The notes: a model not told the origin generated them from the sequence alone. 40,449 nucleotides of DNA from Bacteroidota bacterium (GCA_018698135.1 JABINZ010000121.1:1-40449); one strand, 5' to 3'. Positions 8,128 to 17,286 are shown, numbered from the stretch's first letter. Translations and numbers: made by a program.

Positions 8128-10278
8128 CTACTCTTTTTTGTCTGATTCTGGTTTTTTAAACTCAGGCTTTGGGAGTAATACTTTGCGAGAAAGTCTTGAC
8201 TTACCAGAACGCTTGTCAAAATCGACCAGTTTAACGTCAAGCATATCTCCAACTTTCAGCACATCGGCCAACGTATTTTGTCTTTCCCATGAGTATTCAG
8301 AAATATGTAGCAATCCTTCTTTACCGTGGATGTATTCTAAGAAAGCACCAAAATCAACAATTGATTTTACCTTGGCATTATAAATAGTACCAACTTCAGG
8401 CTTGGTTGCAATATTCTTAATCCAGGCCACTGCTTTCTCCATGCTTTCTTTATCAGTTGAAGTAATTTCAACAATACCTCTTCCTGTCTCATCTTCTTCT
8501 ATGGATAAGATAGCTCCAGTTTCTTTCTGAATTTTCTGAATAACTTTACCACCTGGGCCAATAATAGCTCCAATAAACTCATTATCTACAATCAGTTTTT
8601 CGATTCTAGGGACATGTGGTTTATAATCAGCACGGGGCTCTGTGATCGCTTTTTTCATTTCCTCTAGAATATGTAAACGACCAGCTTTTGCCTGGGCCAA
8701 AGCTTCTGCTAATATTTCATAGGATAAACCATCCACTTTAATATCCATTTGACAAGCAGTAATTCCATCTTCTGTTCCAGTTACTTTGAAATCCATATCA
8801 CCTAAATGATCTTCATCTCCCAAAATATCTGATAAAATAGCATAACGACCTTTATCATCAATGATTAAACCCATAGCTATTCCTGAAACTGGTTTCTTTA
8901 TTTTTATACCTGCATCCATTAATGCTAAAGATCCGGCACAAACTGTTGCCATAGAAGACGAACCATTTGACTCCAATATATCAGATACTACACGAATGGT
9001 GTATGGATTTACCATGGTATCAGGAATAATACCTTCCAATGCACGTTGTGCAAGGTTTCCATGACCAATTTCTCTTCTGGCAGGACCTCTTTGTGGTTTT
9101 ACTTCACCAGTTGAAAAAGGAAGGAAATTATAATGTAACATGAAGCGATCAAAACGCTGAAATAATGCACCATCAACCATTTGCTCAGCCATTTTATTAC
9201 CCAATGTAATAGATGTTAATGATTGTGTTTCACCACGTGTAAATACTGCTGATCCATGTGCTGCTGGCAAATAGTCAACTTCACATTCGATCTCTCTTAT
9301 TTCATCATATTTACGATTATCCAATCGCACTTTGTCTTCTAATACAAAGTTCCTGATGACTTCTTTCTTTAATTCGCCAAAATATCTTTTTACCAAATGT
9401 TCTTTTTCAAGTTCCTCTTCGGTCAGCGTTTCAATAAATTCGGTTAGCATTTTTTTCAATGCATCACTACGTTCATTTTTTGGACTGAATGAACGTGCTA
9501 CTTCCAGAATTTTGCTGGCAAAATGCTTTTCAACTGCCAACTTAAGTTCTTCGTCTTGCTCTTGCTCAGGGTACACTCTTTTTTCTCTTCCAGCTAACTT
9601 AACCAGTTCTACTTGTCCTGCACATTGTTGTTTGATTACTTCATGAGCTACTTTGATTGCTTCTGCCAACTCCTCTTCACTCACTTCTTTCATTTCCCCT
9701 TCCACCATGTTTACATCTTTAGCTGATCCAGCTACAATGATGTTTAAAGTGGCTTCCTTAATTTGTTTGATGCCTGGGTTGACAACATATTTGCCATCAA
9801 TTTTAGCTACCCTGACTTCAGAAATAGGTCCTGCAAAAGGAATATCGGATATACATACTGCAGCTGAAGCTGCCAATCCAACTAAACTGTCAGGCATGAT
9901 ATCATCATCTGCTGAAATCAATGAAACTAATAATTGAATTTCGGCATAATAATCAGAAGGGAATAGCGGGCGCATAGCGCGATCAACTATCCTTGATATT
10001 AATATTTCATAATTTGAAATTCTTGCTTCTCTTTTCAAGAATCCACCCGGGAATCTACCAGCAGCAGCATATTTTTCCTGATAATCAACTGATAAAGGCA
10101 GGAAGTCAGCTCCTTCTCTGAATTCTTTATTGGATACCACAGTTGCTAGCAACATGGTGTTTCCTTGTCTTAAAACAACAGCTCCATCAGCTTGTTTGGC
10201 TAATTTTCCTGTTTCGATTGTAATTTCGGCTCCACTCCCCGATGGAATGGTAATTTTCTGTACGTTTTTGTATAACAT
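8128..10278 (-). CDS. pnp: Polyribonucleotide nucleotidyltransferase (PNPase)
   Basis: A 3'-5' phosphorolytic exoribonuclease, usually trimeric and part of the RNA degradation machinery. At 716 residues it has the normal order. The first RNase PH domain (about 10-150) includes FPGGFLKREAR. An alpha-helical linker follows, then the second RNase PH domain (about 315-540) with FTRGETQSL, GHGNLAQRAL and the active-site region DILGDEDHLGDMDFK. The KH domain (about 555-620) has the GxxG loop in IIGPGGKVIQ, and the S1 domain (about 625-700) has VDFGAFLEYIHGKEGLLH. It lies 80 bases downstream of rpsO, an order conserved in many bacteria, with a terminator-like hairpin between. Confidence 0.98.
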   Translation of the reverse strand: MLYKNVQKITIPSGSGAEITIETGKLAKQADGAVVLRQGNTMLLATVVSNKEFREGADFLPLSVDYQEKYAAAGRFPGGFLKREARISNYEILISRIVDRAMRPLFPSDYYAEIQLLVSLISADDDIMPDSLVGLAASAAVCISDIPFAGPISEVRVAKIDGKYVVNPGIKQIKEATLNIIVAGSAKDVNMVEGEMKEVSEEELAEAIKVAHEVIKQQCAGQVELVKLAGREKRVYPEQEQDEELKLAVEKHFASKILEVARSFSPKNERSDALKKMLTEFIETLTEEELEKEHLVKRYFGELKKEVIRNFVLEDKVRLDNRKYDEIREIECEVDYLPAAHGSAVFTRGETQSLTSITLGNKMAEQMVDGALFQRFDRFMLHYNFLPFSTGEVKPQRGPARREIGHGNLAQRALEGIIPDTMVNPYTIRVVSDILESNGSSSMATVCAGSLALMDAGIKIKKPVSGIAMGLIIDDKGRYAILSDILGDEDHLGDMDFKVTGTEDGITACQMDIKVDGLSYEILAEALAQAKAGRLHILEEMKKAITEPRADYKPHVPRIEKLIVDNEFIGAIIGPGGKVIQKIQKETGAILSIEEDETGRGIVEITSTDKESMEKAVAWIKNIATKPEVGTIYNAKVKSIVDFGAFLEYIHGKEGLLHISEYSWERQNTLADVLKVGDMLDVKLVDFDKRSGKSRLSRKVLLPKPEFKKPESDKKE

Positions 10279-10323
10279 TTCTTTTTTATTTGTCGTTCGT
10301 GTTCCAGTTCTTACTGGGCGTAT

Positions 10324-10350
10324 AAAAAAAAAGGCGATTTGTCAACCGCC
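10324..10350 (-). terminator. Intercistronic rpsO-pnp terminator
   Basis: On the minus strand GGCGGTT, a short loop and AATCGCC form a stem directly followed by nine T residues. It lies between the rpsO stop and pnp and would partly separate the very high rpsO expression from pnp. E. coli also has a terminator at this position. Confidence 0.7.
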
Positions 10351-10358
10351 CCCCTCAT

Positions 10359-10628
10359 CTATTTTCTGATTCCTAATTCTTTAATTATCTTACGATACCT
10401 CTCAATATCCCGATCGATTAGATAATCAAGTAATCTTCTCCGTTTTCCAACTAAACCATATAAACCTCTTTGGGTTGAAAAATCTTTCCTATGCACTTTC
10501 AAATGTTCAGTTAAATGACTGATTCTCTTTGTCAACAATGCAATTTGGCTCTCAGCTGAACCTGAATCTTCAGCATTTTTACCATATTGGGTAAATAAAT
10601 CCTGCTTAGCTTCTTTTGTTAAATACAT
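10359..10628 (-). CDS. rpsO: 30S ribosomal protein S15
   Basis: Binds 16S rRNA in the platform of the small subunit. The 89-residue length is exactly typical. The family helices are clear: GSAESQIALLTKRISHLTEHL (nearly all of the first 16S-binding region), then HRKDFSTQRGLYGLVGKRRR and a helix ending LDYLIDRDIERYRKI. The ATG at 10628 starts MYLTKEAK. A good -7 box is 26 bases upstream. The gene is followed by a short terminator and then pnp. Confidence 0.98.
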   Translation of the reverse strand: MYLTKEAKQDLFTQYGKNAEDSGSAESQIALLTKRISHLTEHLKVHRKDFSTQRGLYGLVGKRRRLLDYLIDRDIERYRKIIKELGIRK

Positions 10629-10653
10629 AAATAATTCATTTTTTTACGAGATG

Positions 10654-10661
10654 CAAAGATA
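10654..10661 (-). promoter_or_regulatory. rpsO promoter -7 box
   Basis: Minus strand reads TATCTTTG, an exact TAnnTTTG match, 25 bases before the rpsO ATG. A TTTTTG stretch lies about 16 bases further upstream, slightly closer than the ideal -33 spacing. It fits a strong ribosomal-protein promoter. Confidence 0.6.
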
Positions 10662-10831
10662 TAACAATTCTTTATTTCAAAAAGCAATTTCCTCACTATT
10701 AATTATTTAGGCTTGTGTCAACACTTTTATTGTTCATTTTTTAGGTCGCAAATGTCTTAGAATAAAGTTGAGAAATAGCTTATATATATATTTATTTCTT
10801 AAATTCGACTCAAATTCAAAAACATAAAAAC

Positions 10832-12031
10832 ATGAAAAAAGTTCTATTACTTCTGGTCTCTTTATCCTTTATTTATTCAGTAAATGCTCAAAAGTTTGTG
10901 TGGGATAAACTGAATTCTGGTATTAGTAGTGGAAACTTGTATGATATAAAATTTGTTAATGATAGCGTTGGAATGGCTATTGGCAACGATGGAAGCATCA
11001 ATTTTGTCCTCAAAACAACTGATGGAGGACTAAATTGGAACAATGTGGCAACAGCCAGTATTGATCAATTGGTAAGAGCTTGCGATTTTGTTGATGTAAA
11101 CAATGTATTTATTGTTGGACGTAAAGGTGGTTTATACAAATCTATTGATGGAGGACAAAGCTGGTCTAAACTCAATCTTGGAACCAATGTCGACCTAATT
11201 GATATTTCATCACCTGATGCGAAAGCCATATATATTTGTACAGCTGGTGGACGCTACATTAATTATGATGGTGTTGGTTGGGCAACAAAAACTGTTTATT
11301 CTGCAGATGATTTTGTAGCAGTGGGTTTTCCAACTAAAAACGAAGGATTTCTGACTGCAACAAACGGAAGAGTTTGGCGTACCAGTGATGGTGGAGACAC
11401 TTGGGATACGGTTAAAACTGACCAGGAAAGTATTTTAGGCAGTCATTTCATCACCTATAATGTTGGCTACGTTGTCGGAGGAAAAGGCATGGTTAAGCGT
11501 ACTATTAATGGAGGAATTAATTGGAGTGACACACTCATTTATCCCGAGGATTACAAAAATATTGATTTCAGAGCTGTAAGTTTTCCATTACAGAATTTTG
11601 GTTTTATTGGCGGAAATAATGGAACAATTTTAAGGACTGCTGACGGTGGAAGTAATTGGATTCAGGAAATCACCAATATAACTGATAAAATATACAAAAT
11701 TGATGCACCCAGTATTACAAGTGCTTTTGCGGTTGGTGAAAATGGAATCATTTTGAAAAGAAGAGATGCAAGCAGCATACATGAAAACGACTTTAACACC
11801 ATTAATATATACCCCAATCCGGCAACCTCTGTTTTGCATATTGTCCATACAGTTACTCATGAGCAAGCTCAAATTTCCATTTACAATCTTAATGGAAAAG
11901 AAGTATTGCATTCAACATTAACAAAAGGGAATAACCATCAGCTTGATATTTCAGGGTTAACCCAAGGATTGTATTTGATTAAATTGCTTTCTGATGAATC
12001 GAGTAGTTGGGGAAAAGTACTTATTAAATAG
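10832..12031 (+). CDS. T9SS-exported YCF48/BNR-type beta-propeller protein
   Basis: Probably secreted or surface-attached; its ligand is unknown. Residues 1-19 are a Sec signal peptide (MKKVLLLLVSLSFIYSVNAQ, cleaved after NA). Residues about 20-310 contain a series of propeller blades marked by TTDGGLNW, SIDGGQSW, TSDGGDTW, TINGGINW and TADGGSNW, the YCF48/BNR pattern shared by photosystem assembly factors and many environmental exported proteins. The last ~75 residues are a type IX secretion C-terminal domain, with NIYPNPATSVLHI, the central YNLNGKEV and the terminal GLTQGLYLIKL. This implies export by the Por/T9SS apparatus, encoded elsewhere. It lies divergent to rpsO in a ~200-base gap; no convincing promoter box was found. 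Confidence 0.88.
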   Translation: MKKVLLLLVSLSFIYSVNAQKFVWDKLNSGISSGNLYDIKFVNDSVGMAIGNDGSINFVLKTTDGGLNWNNVATASIDQLVRACDFVDVNNVFIVGRKGGLYKSIDGGQSWSKLNLGTNVDLIDISSPDAKAIYICTAGGRYINYDGVGWATKTVYSADDFVAVGFPTKNEGFLTATNGRVWRTSDGGDTWDTVKTDQESILGSHFITYNVGYVVGGKGMVKRTINGGINWSDTLIYPEDYKNIDFRAVSFPLQNFGFIGGNNGTILRTADGGSNWIQEITNITDKIYKIDAPSITSAFAVGENGIILKRRDASSIHENDFNTINIYPNPATSVLHIVHTVTHEQAQISIYNLNGKEVLHSTLTKGNNHQLDISGLTQGLYLIKLLSDESSSWGKVLIK

Positions 12032-12117
12032 ATATTCCTTTTAGGATGCGCTAAAAATATCATCATTATGTCTTTGAAAAGAGACACTATACATACAAAA
12101 TAAGTATTTGAAAACAG

Positions 12118-13435
12118 ATGAATATTAAGCTAATATCTGGTTTAGAGCTAAATACAAATCTCTCCATCATCAGATTTCTTTGCATATTGCTTATTCTAAT
12201 ACAGTTCATTGTCTTTGACAGTTTTGCACAAAATATTTCAAAGAATAAAGTTGCAAAAGAAACTGAATACTACAAAACTTTCCCCAAAAAGCTCCAGAAG
12301 CAAATACAGCCTCTGCTAAAAGACATGATATTGATTCCGGGTGGTACTTTTGAGATGGGACGTAGCTTAAAAGGTATATGCACGGATGAAAATGACAGTA
12401 ATCTTATTATTCCACAAAATCCTCGAAATGTTACCGTTTCTCCTTTCCTGCTTATGCAGTCATGAGGTAACTAATCAAGAATACACAGAGTTTGTTAACT
12501 ATGTGAAAGACTCAATGGCCAGAAGAATTCTATCCGGAGTTGATTCTACATATTATTTGAATAGTAAAGAAGGTTGGCTGAATTATGATAAGGTCATTGA
12601 TTGGCATCATGACTCTTTGGTTGGAAAACTGATTTACAGGAATAGCTATTACCCTGATGAGTTAGATTTTCTGAATGAAAATATAAGCTTCACTTATCCA
12701 ATCAACACTTCAAAGGGTATTGTCCATAAAACCACATTGATTTATCCTGATACAGCAGCCTTTGACAAATTGTACTATAGATTTTGTGCTCCTATGATGA
12801 CTTTCTATTTCTATCATCCCGGCTATAGAGAGTATCCAGTAATAGGAGTAAATTGGGATCAGGCATTTGCCTTTTGTCAATGGAAAAACAGTTTGCTCGA
12901 CAAAGAAATCAAAAATCATCCTGATCTTAAACACGTTTTAGGAAAATTCCATTTACCATTAGAAGCCGAATGGGAATTTGCCGCGTTCGAGCTCAGGTAT
13001 AAAAATACAGGTTTTTATAAGTATTTCGAATGGCAGCAAAATGACAACAAGGATAAGAAAAATGTCTATCGTTTCAATTTTGGATTTATCATTGATCCTA
13101 ACAATTTTACAGCAAAATATCTGGATGATGATGGATGTGAATATACTTGTAGAATTGCCTCATATGCTCCAAATCAGTATGGACTTTATGACATGAGTGG
13201 CAATGTTGCCGAATGGGTTTGGGATGATACTAGTTTTGACTACAATGCCGAACATGAATTGAATCAAGCAATTCGATTTGATTATATTGATAATTGGGAT
13301 TGTAACCGACTTACGAAAGGAGGATCATGGGCAGATAATATTATTTATCAGCATACATCTTCAAAAGTTTGGATGCATCATTCAATTCAAAGTGGGAAAA
13401 ATGGCTTTCGCATTGCGATGACTGTTATTGAATAA
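12118..13435 (+). pseudogene. SUMF1/FGE-domain exported protein, frameshifted
   Basis: The first frame (12118-12465) has a signal peptide ending DSFAQ, then the start of a formylglycine-generating-enzyme-type domain (MILIPGGTFEMGRS, VTVSPFLL), and stops at a TGA. The second frame, one base over, continues the same domain without loss: EVTNQEYTEFV, PVIGVNWDQAFAFCQW, LPLEAEWEFAA, YGLYDMSGNVAEWVWD, LTKGGSWAD and NGFRIAM. The shift lies at about 12450-12470. Removing one base, or a +1 slip at the TCA-TGA, restores the usual five residues between F and EVTN. In Bacteroidota such exported domains occur in GldJ/GldK gliding and T9SS proteins, which this resembles only generally. The break could be mutation, sequencing error or, less likely, programmed frameshifting. 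Confidence 0.82.
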
Positions 13436-13544
13436 TAATCAAAATCAAAGCGACCATTTGTTTTGCATATCAATAATACAATTGTTCTTGTAATTCAATT
13501 TTTGATAAATAATTGCAACCCACACGAAATATAATCGATTTTAA

Positions 13545-13552
13545 TAGCTTTG
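13545..13552 (+). promoter_or_regulatory. folE promoter -7 box
   Basis: TAGCTTTG, an exact TAnnTTTG match, 24 bases before the folE ATG at 13577. It overlaps an in-frame TTG (13550), so that codon is very unlikely to be a start. No clear -33 TTTG at the usual spacing. Confidence 0.55.
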
Positions 13553-13576
13553 CAAACGAATAGTAAAGCCAAACTT

Positions 13577-14218
13577 ATGTGTTCAGATTCACAGAATAAT
13601 GACAGAGAATGTTGCGAAACACCCTTGCGAAAAGATGCATTCGAAATCTCTGATAAAGAAAAGATTCAACTGATTTCTCATCATTTCGGCAAGATTATGG
13701 ACATTATGGGTCTTGATCTGGAAGATGATAGCTTAAAGGGAACACCAAAGAGAGTTGCCAAAATGTATATTAATGAAATATTCAGTGGACTGAATCCTGA
13801 TAATAAACCAAAGATATCTTTGTTTGAGAATAAATTCGCCTACGACAAAATGATCATTGAAAAGGATATCACCGTGCATTCCAATTGTGAGCATCATTTT
13901 GTTCCTTTTATGGGCAAAGCTCATGTGGCTTATTTTTCAAAAGGAAAAGTAATTGGCTTGTCAAAAATAAACAGACTGGTTCATTATTTTAGTAAGAGAC
14001 CGCAATTACAAGAGCGACTAACACTTCAAATTGCACGTGAAATTAAATCAGTTACCGACACCGATGATGTAGCGGTATTAATTAATGCCAAGCATATGTG
14101 TGTAGCCAGCCGAGGCATTCAGGATGTAAATACAAGTACGATTACTGCGGAGTATTATGGCAAATTCAATGAGCCAAGCGTGAAAGCAGAATTTTTGAGG
14201 ATTATAGGGTATGAATAA
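13577..14218 (+). CDS. folE: GTP cyclohydrolase I
   Basis: Converts GTP to 7,8-dihydroneopterin triphosphate, the entry to folate and biopterin and also to the 7-deazaguanine (queuosine) pathway. The protein has 213 residues from the ATG at 13577 (MCSDSQNND). Family motifs are clear: GTPKRVAKMY, the zinc/active-site segment HSNCEHHFVPFMGKAHVAY, GLSKINRLVHYFSKRPQLQE and the second zinc Cys in NAKHMCVASRG, followed by TSTITAEYYG. The Cys-rich N-terminal 20 residues are variable in the family. A -7 box lies just upstream and it is probably monocistronic. The queE-like gene about 2.4 kb away suggests, but does not prove, a shared deazaguanine role. Confidence 0.96.
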   Translation: MCSDSQNNDRECCETPLRKDAFEISDKEKIQLISHHFGKIMDIMGLDLEDDSLKGTPKRVAKMYINEIFSGLNPDNKPKISLFENKFAYDKMIIEKDITVHSNCEHHFVPFMGKAHVAYFSKGKVIGLSKINRLVHYFSKRPQLQERLTLQIAREIKSVTDTDDVAVLINAKHMCVASRGIQDVNTSTITAEYYGKFNEPSVKAEFLRIIGYE

Positions 14219-14240
14219 AAATCACCCACCAATATTGTAG

Positions 14241-14259
14241 GACCGAATTGCATTCGGTC
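14241..14259. terminator. Hairpin between convergent genes
   Basis: Perfect palindrome GACCGAAT-tgc-ATTCGGTC between the 3' ends of folE and the acyl-CoA synthetase gene. It could stop transcription from both sides, but neither arm is followed by a strong T-run. A REP-like repeat is an equally good reading. Confidence 0.4.
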
Positions 14260-14289
14260 AATAAAGAAGCCCTTACTTAAATGCAAAAT

Positions 14290-15939
14290 CTAGCTATACA
14301 AAAACCTCTTTACTTTTTGAGTAGGTGTACGCTCAAATGGTGATGATTGGTGCAATACAATTTGAAGTTGTGAAAATTTGTTTACAGTTCCGTTTACCTG
14401 GAGTTGAATTTCCTTTAGTATTTCATCCAGCCTGGCTTCAATCTCATGCTGCTTCATTTTAAGTTCATGGAATTTCTTCTCCAATTCTTCCATATTTAAA
14501 TGTACCATAGCAACCAACTTCCCTTTACGTTCTAAAACTAGTGATTCTAATACGTAAGGATAGGTATTGATTACACTTTCAATTTCTTCAGGATAAATAT
14601 TTTCACCACTGGAGCCAACAATCATATTTTTAATTCGACCCCTAATATGAAGGTCTCCCGCCTTTGAAACAATTCCCAAGTCTCCAGTTTTAAACCAACC
14701 ATCTTCAGTAATAACTTTTTTTGTTAGTTCCGGCTCTTTATAATAACCAAGCATTACATTTGGTCCTTTAGCCCAAACCTCACCTTCACCAGTTTCAGGA
14801 TCAGGATCATTGATTTTAATTTCTATTCCGGTCATTGGAATACCAGTAGACTGAAACTCACCCTTGAAAGGAGAAGTTCCACAAAGCATAGGAGCTGTTT
14901 CTGTTAATCCATAGCCAATGGCATAAGGAAATTTTGCTTCCATCAAAAACTGCTCAACCTGAGCAGATACTTTTGCTCCACCTAAACCAAAAAACAAAAG
15001 TCTTCCGCCAAAGGTTTCATACAATTTTTTACCTGCAACTCTATTCAAAAGTTTTCGGGTAGGTGCAAATTTATAGAGCGTTCGTGTTATCGCCTTTGAA
15101 TTAATATTTGGCAAAACCTTGCCTTTGTATATTTTCTCAATGATCAATGGAACAGTCAGCATAACTGTTGGACGAACCTCTTTTAAAGCAGCCATCAAAA
15201 CAGTTGGTGTCGGAGGATTCTTGTTATATTTTACAGATGCTCCACAAATAATTGGGAGTACCAATCCAATTGTGTTTTCATAGGAATGAGATAATGGTAA
15301 AATGGATAACATGACATCGGTAGGCTCAACTTTATAAACAGACTCACAATGATAAGCATCATACGCAATGTTCTTGTGAGTTAACATAACCCCTTTTGAC
15401 GAACCGGTTGTTCCACTTGTATAGATGATAGATGCCAGATCACTTTCTTCTACGGTATGGTCCATCTTAGGACTGGAATTATAATCTGCATTTTTGAAAC
15501 GAATGGCTACTTCATTCACATCTTCACCAATTTCTATTTCATTGAAATTATCTATTAATATTCTTGTTTTAAGCTTATCAGCCTTAATATCCTTCAGCTT
15601 GTGAATCAAATTAGATGACACGAATAATGCTTTGCATTCTGCATGAATAATAATATTTTCAATTTCTTTTGTGTGAAAATCTGGTAATATCGGCACAGCA
15701 ATTACACCCATATAATTCAAAGCAAAAAAGCTAATTCCCCAATTGGGCATATTTGTACTAAGAATGGCCACTTTATTGCCCTTTTCAATTCCAAATTTTT
15801 CGAGGATTACGATTAATGAATCAATCTCTTTTTTCAATTCTGAATAGGTAAAAGATTCTTCACCAACAAAGCCAAGGGATATATTTTGCGAATAATTTGC
15901 AAAAGAATTGTCTAAAAGGGCAGGAAGTGTGTATTTCAT
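14290..15939 (-). CDS. AMP-dependent acyl-CoA synthetase (long-chain fatty-acid-CoA ligase type)
   Basis: Activates a carboxylic acid, most likely a fatty acid, through an acyl-AMP to acyl-CoA. Its 549 residues carry the full ANL signature set: the P-loop-like SIIYTSGTTGSSKGVMLTHK, YGLTETAPMLCGT (A5), WFKTGDLG (A7), GRIKNMIVGSSGENIYPEEIE (hinge, starting A8) and a C-terminal Lys in the TPTQKVKRFLY segment. The N-terminus MKYTLPALLDN at ATG 15939 matches FadD-like proteins that start with a short helix. Substrate chain length cannot be read from sequence. It is convergent with folE. A TAACTTTG box at 16092-16099 would give a ~145-base leader containing a hairpin. Confidence 0.9.
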   Translation of the reverse strand: MKYTLPALLDNSFANYSQNISLGFVGEESFTYSELKKEIDSLIVILEKFGIEKGNKVAILSTNMPNWGISFFALNYMGVIAVPILPDFHTKEIENIIIHAECKALFVSSNLIHKLKDIKADKLKTRILIDNFNEIEIGEDVNEVAIRFKNADYNSSPKMDHTVEESDLASIIYTSGTTGSSKGVMLTHKNIAYDAYHCESVYKVEPTDVMLSILPLSHSYENTIGLVLPIICGASVKYNKNPPTPTVLMAALKEVRPTVMLTVPLIIEKIYKGKVLPNINSKAITRTLYKFAPTRKLLNRVAGKKLYETFGGRLLFFGLGGAKVSAQVEQFLMEAKFPYAIGYGLTETAPMLCGTSPFKGEFQSTGIPMTGIEIKINDPDPETGEGEVWAKGPNVMLGYYKEPELTKKVITEDGWFKTGDLGIVSKAGDLHIRGRIKNMIVGSSGENIYPEEIESVINTYPYVLESLVLERKGKLVAMVHLNMEELEKKFHELKMKQHEIEARLDEILKEIQLQVNGTVNKFSQLQIVLHQSSPFERTPTQKVKRFLYS

Positions 15940-15994
15940 CTGTTTATAATTTGATTTTTAGTGGTCAGATGGAACTCGCATTGTATTCATTCCC

Positions 15995-16033
15995 TTGTGC
16001 CTGCATACCGAAGTGTTTCGGCACACAGGTGTG
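15995..16033. repeat. Imperfect REP-like hairpin
   Basis: Nested inverted repeats, CCTG...CAGG around CCGAA-gtgt-TTCGG, within the likely 5' leader of the acyl-CoA synthetase gene. It resembles dispersed REP-like palindromes, but only this copy is visible here. A leader regulatory structure is the alternative. Confidence 0.35.
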
Positions 16034-16091
16034 TGAGAAAATTTTACTCATGCTTGTTTCATATCTTTATTATTGCCTTAAAATTAGGGCG

Positions 16092-16099
16092 CAAAGTTA
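16092..16099 (-). promoter_or_regulatory. Possible acyl-CoA synthetase -7 box
   Basis: Minus strand reads TAACTTTG, an exact TAnnTTTG match, about 150 bases upstream of the ATG at 15939. No -33 partner at standard spacing. Confidence 0.45.
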
Positions 16100-16170
16100 G
16101 ATATTATTCTGATATTTAGATGATTGAATCTTTAAAATGACTTATTCTATTATGTAGATGAAAAGATAAA

Positions 16171-17067
16171 CTACACATATTGTTTATTATCAAAAAGGTC
16201 GATATGAACTCGAGGGCAATATTGCCATCGATTTCGCACAGCCATTTCAGCTGTCATTTTTGCCGTGATTTTTAAAAAATCCTGGGTAGATCCTAGAGGC
16301 ATGAGCAAAATATCCTTGTTTTCCCAATTATTCAGAAGGGCTAAGTATTCATCTCTTATTTCATCTTCCTCTTCGGGATTACTGATGACAAATTTCAACT
16401 GGAAATCCTTATCCGCTCTTCTGGTTAAATCGGCATTGGGAAAATCTCCGTAGTAATCATCTTTGGTGTAACAATAGTTGATATACTTTTGAATGCTTTC
16501 AATATTTTTCCTGATTTCCCTGTGATGATCAACCAATACTTCTTCAATTGGGACAGACATTTTTGCTATTTTTTCTTTGTCTGGTTCGGAAGATTTTAGT
16601 TTTGGAGAAATTGAAAACAAATCGATATATCGAGCTAAATAAGGGAAAAACAAAATCCCATTTGTTTCCATTGTAATGTGTAAATAAAGCTTCTTGAGTT
16701 CTTTTGCCAGCTCAACCACTGCCAGGTTTTGCAAAGTTGGTTCCCCTCCTGAAATAATAACATGTTTTATTCCGTGTAGGTTTTGCTTTACAATCTGTAT
16801 GATTTCGTCAACTTCCAGCTCTTCAAACTCTTCAAGATTATGAGAAGAATAAGGTGTATCACAAAAATCGATACTTCCATCAAAAGCTTTCCAACTACAT
16901 CTTAAATTGCAGCCTGCTAAACGAATAAACAAACTGGGCGTACCAGCCAATTTACCTTCACCCTGAATAGTACCAGATACTGAGTAGCCAGTTTGTGGTA
17001 ATTGCTCTTCTCCTGCTATATTCTCCTTTATGGGAAAAACACCCTCTTTTACTAACCTAATCTTCAT
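16171..17067 (-). CDS. QueE-like radical SAM protein (7-carboxy-7-deazaguanine synthase type)
   Basis: QueE contracts 6-carboxytetrahydropterin to 7-carboxy-7-deazaguanine on the way to preQ0 and queuosine. Supporting motifs: SGTIQGEGKLAGTPSLFIRL (31-50), AGCNLRC (51-57), FCDTPYSS (68-75), HVIISGGEPTLQ, and METNGI in the SAM/substrate half. At 298 residues it is longer than most QueE proteins (about 210-250). The cluster motif is unusual: Cys53, Cys57 and Cys69 give CX3CX11C in place of CX3CX2C, as if nine residues were inserted before CDTPYS. Burkholderia QueE has a different expansion (CX14CX2C). A paralogous radical SAM activase is the alternative. The TACCTTTG box upstream supports its own promoter. 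It is divergent from gatE. Confidence 0.8.
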   Translation of the reverse strand: MKIRLVKEGVFPIKENIAGEEQLPQTGYSVSGTIQGEGKLAGTPSLFIRLAGCNLRCSWKAFDGSIDFCDTPYSSHNLEEFEELEVDEIIQIVKQNLHGIKHVIISGGEPTLQNLAVVELAKELKKLYLHITMETNGILFFPYLARYIDLFSISPKLKSSEPDKEKIAKMSVPIEEVLVDHHREIRKNIESIQKYINYCYTKDDYYGDFPNADLTRRADKDFQLKFVISNPEEEDEIRDEYLALLNNWENKDILLMPLGSTQDFLKITAKMTAEMAVRNRWQYCPRVHIDLFDNKQYV

Positions 17068-17098
17068 ATTTGATCAAATAACACATTATTATTGCCCG

Positions 17099-17106
17099 CA
17101 AAGGTA
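17099..17106 (-). promoter_or_regulatory. queE promoter -7 box
   Basis: Minus strand reads TACCTTTG, an exact TAnnTTTG match, 31 bases before the queE ATG. A minus-strand TTTG lies 17 bases further upstream (17124-17127), close to a normal -33 position. Confidence 0.6.
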
Positions 17107-17233
17107 GTTAATTAGATCAAATCCAAATTAGCAGACAAACCTTAAATTAAATACACTAGGCCCTTCTAACTTTAGGCACTTTCTGAGGCAAATACTTTTC
17201 CCCATTAATATATTTCCTTTACTAAAATTCATG

Positions 17234-17241
17234 TAGGTTTG
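17234..17241 (+). promoter_or_regulatory. gatE-gatD promoter -7 box
   Basis: TAGGTTTG, an exact TAnnTTTG match, 45 bases before the gatE ATG. Its TTTG contains an in-frame TTG (17239) that could be miscalled as a start; the box argues against that. No clear -33 element. Confidence 0.45.
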
Positions 17242-17286
17242 AGCTTTTTTAAAATTGGCTTATTTACAATACAAATACAAAAGGTA

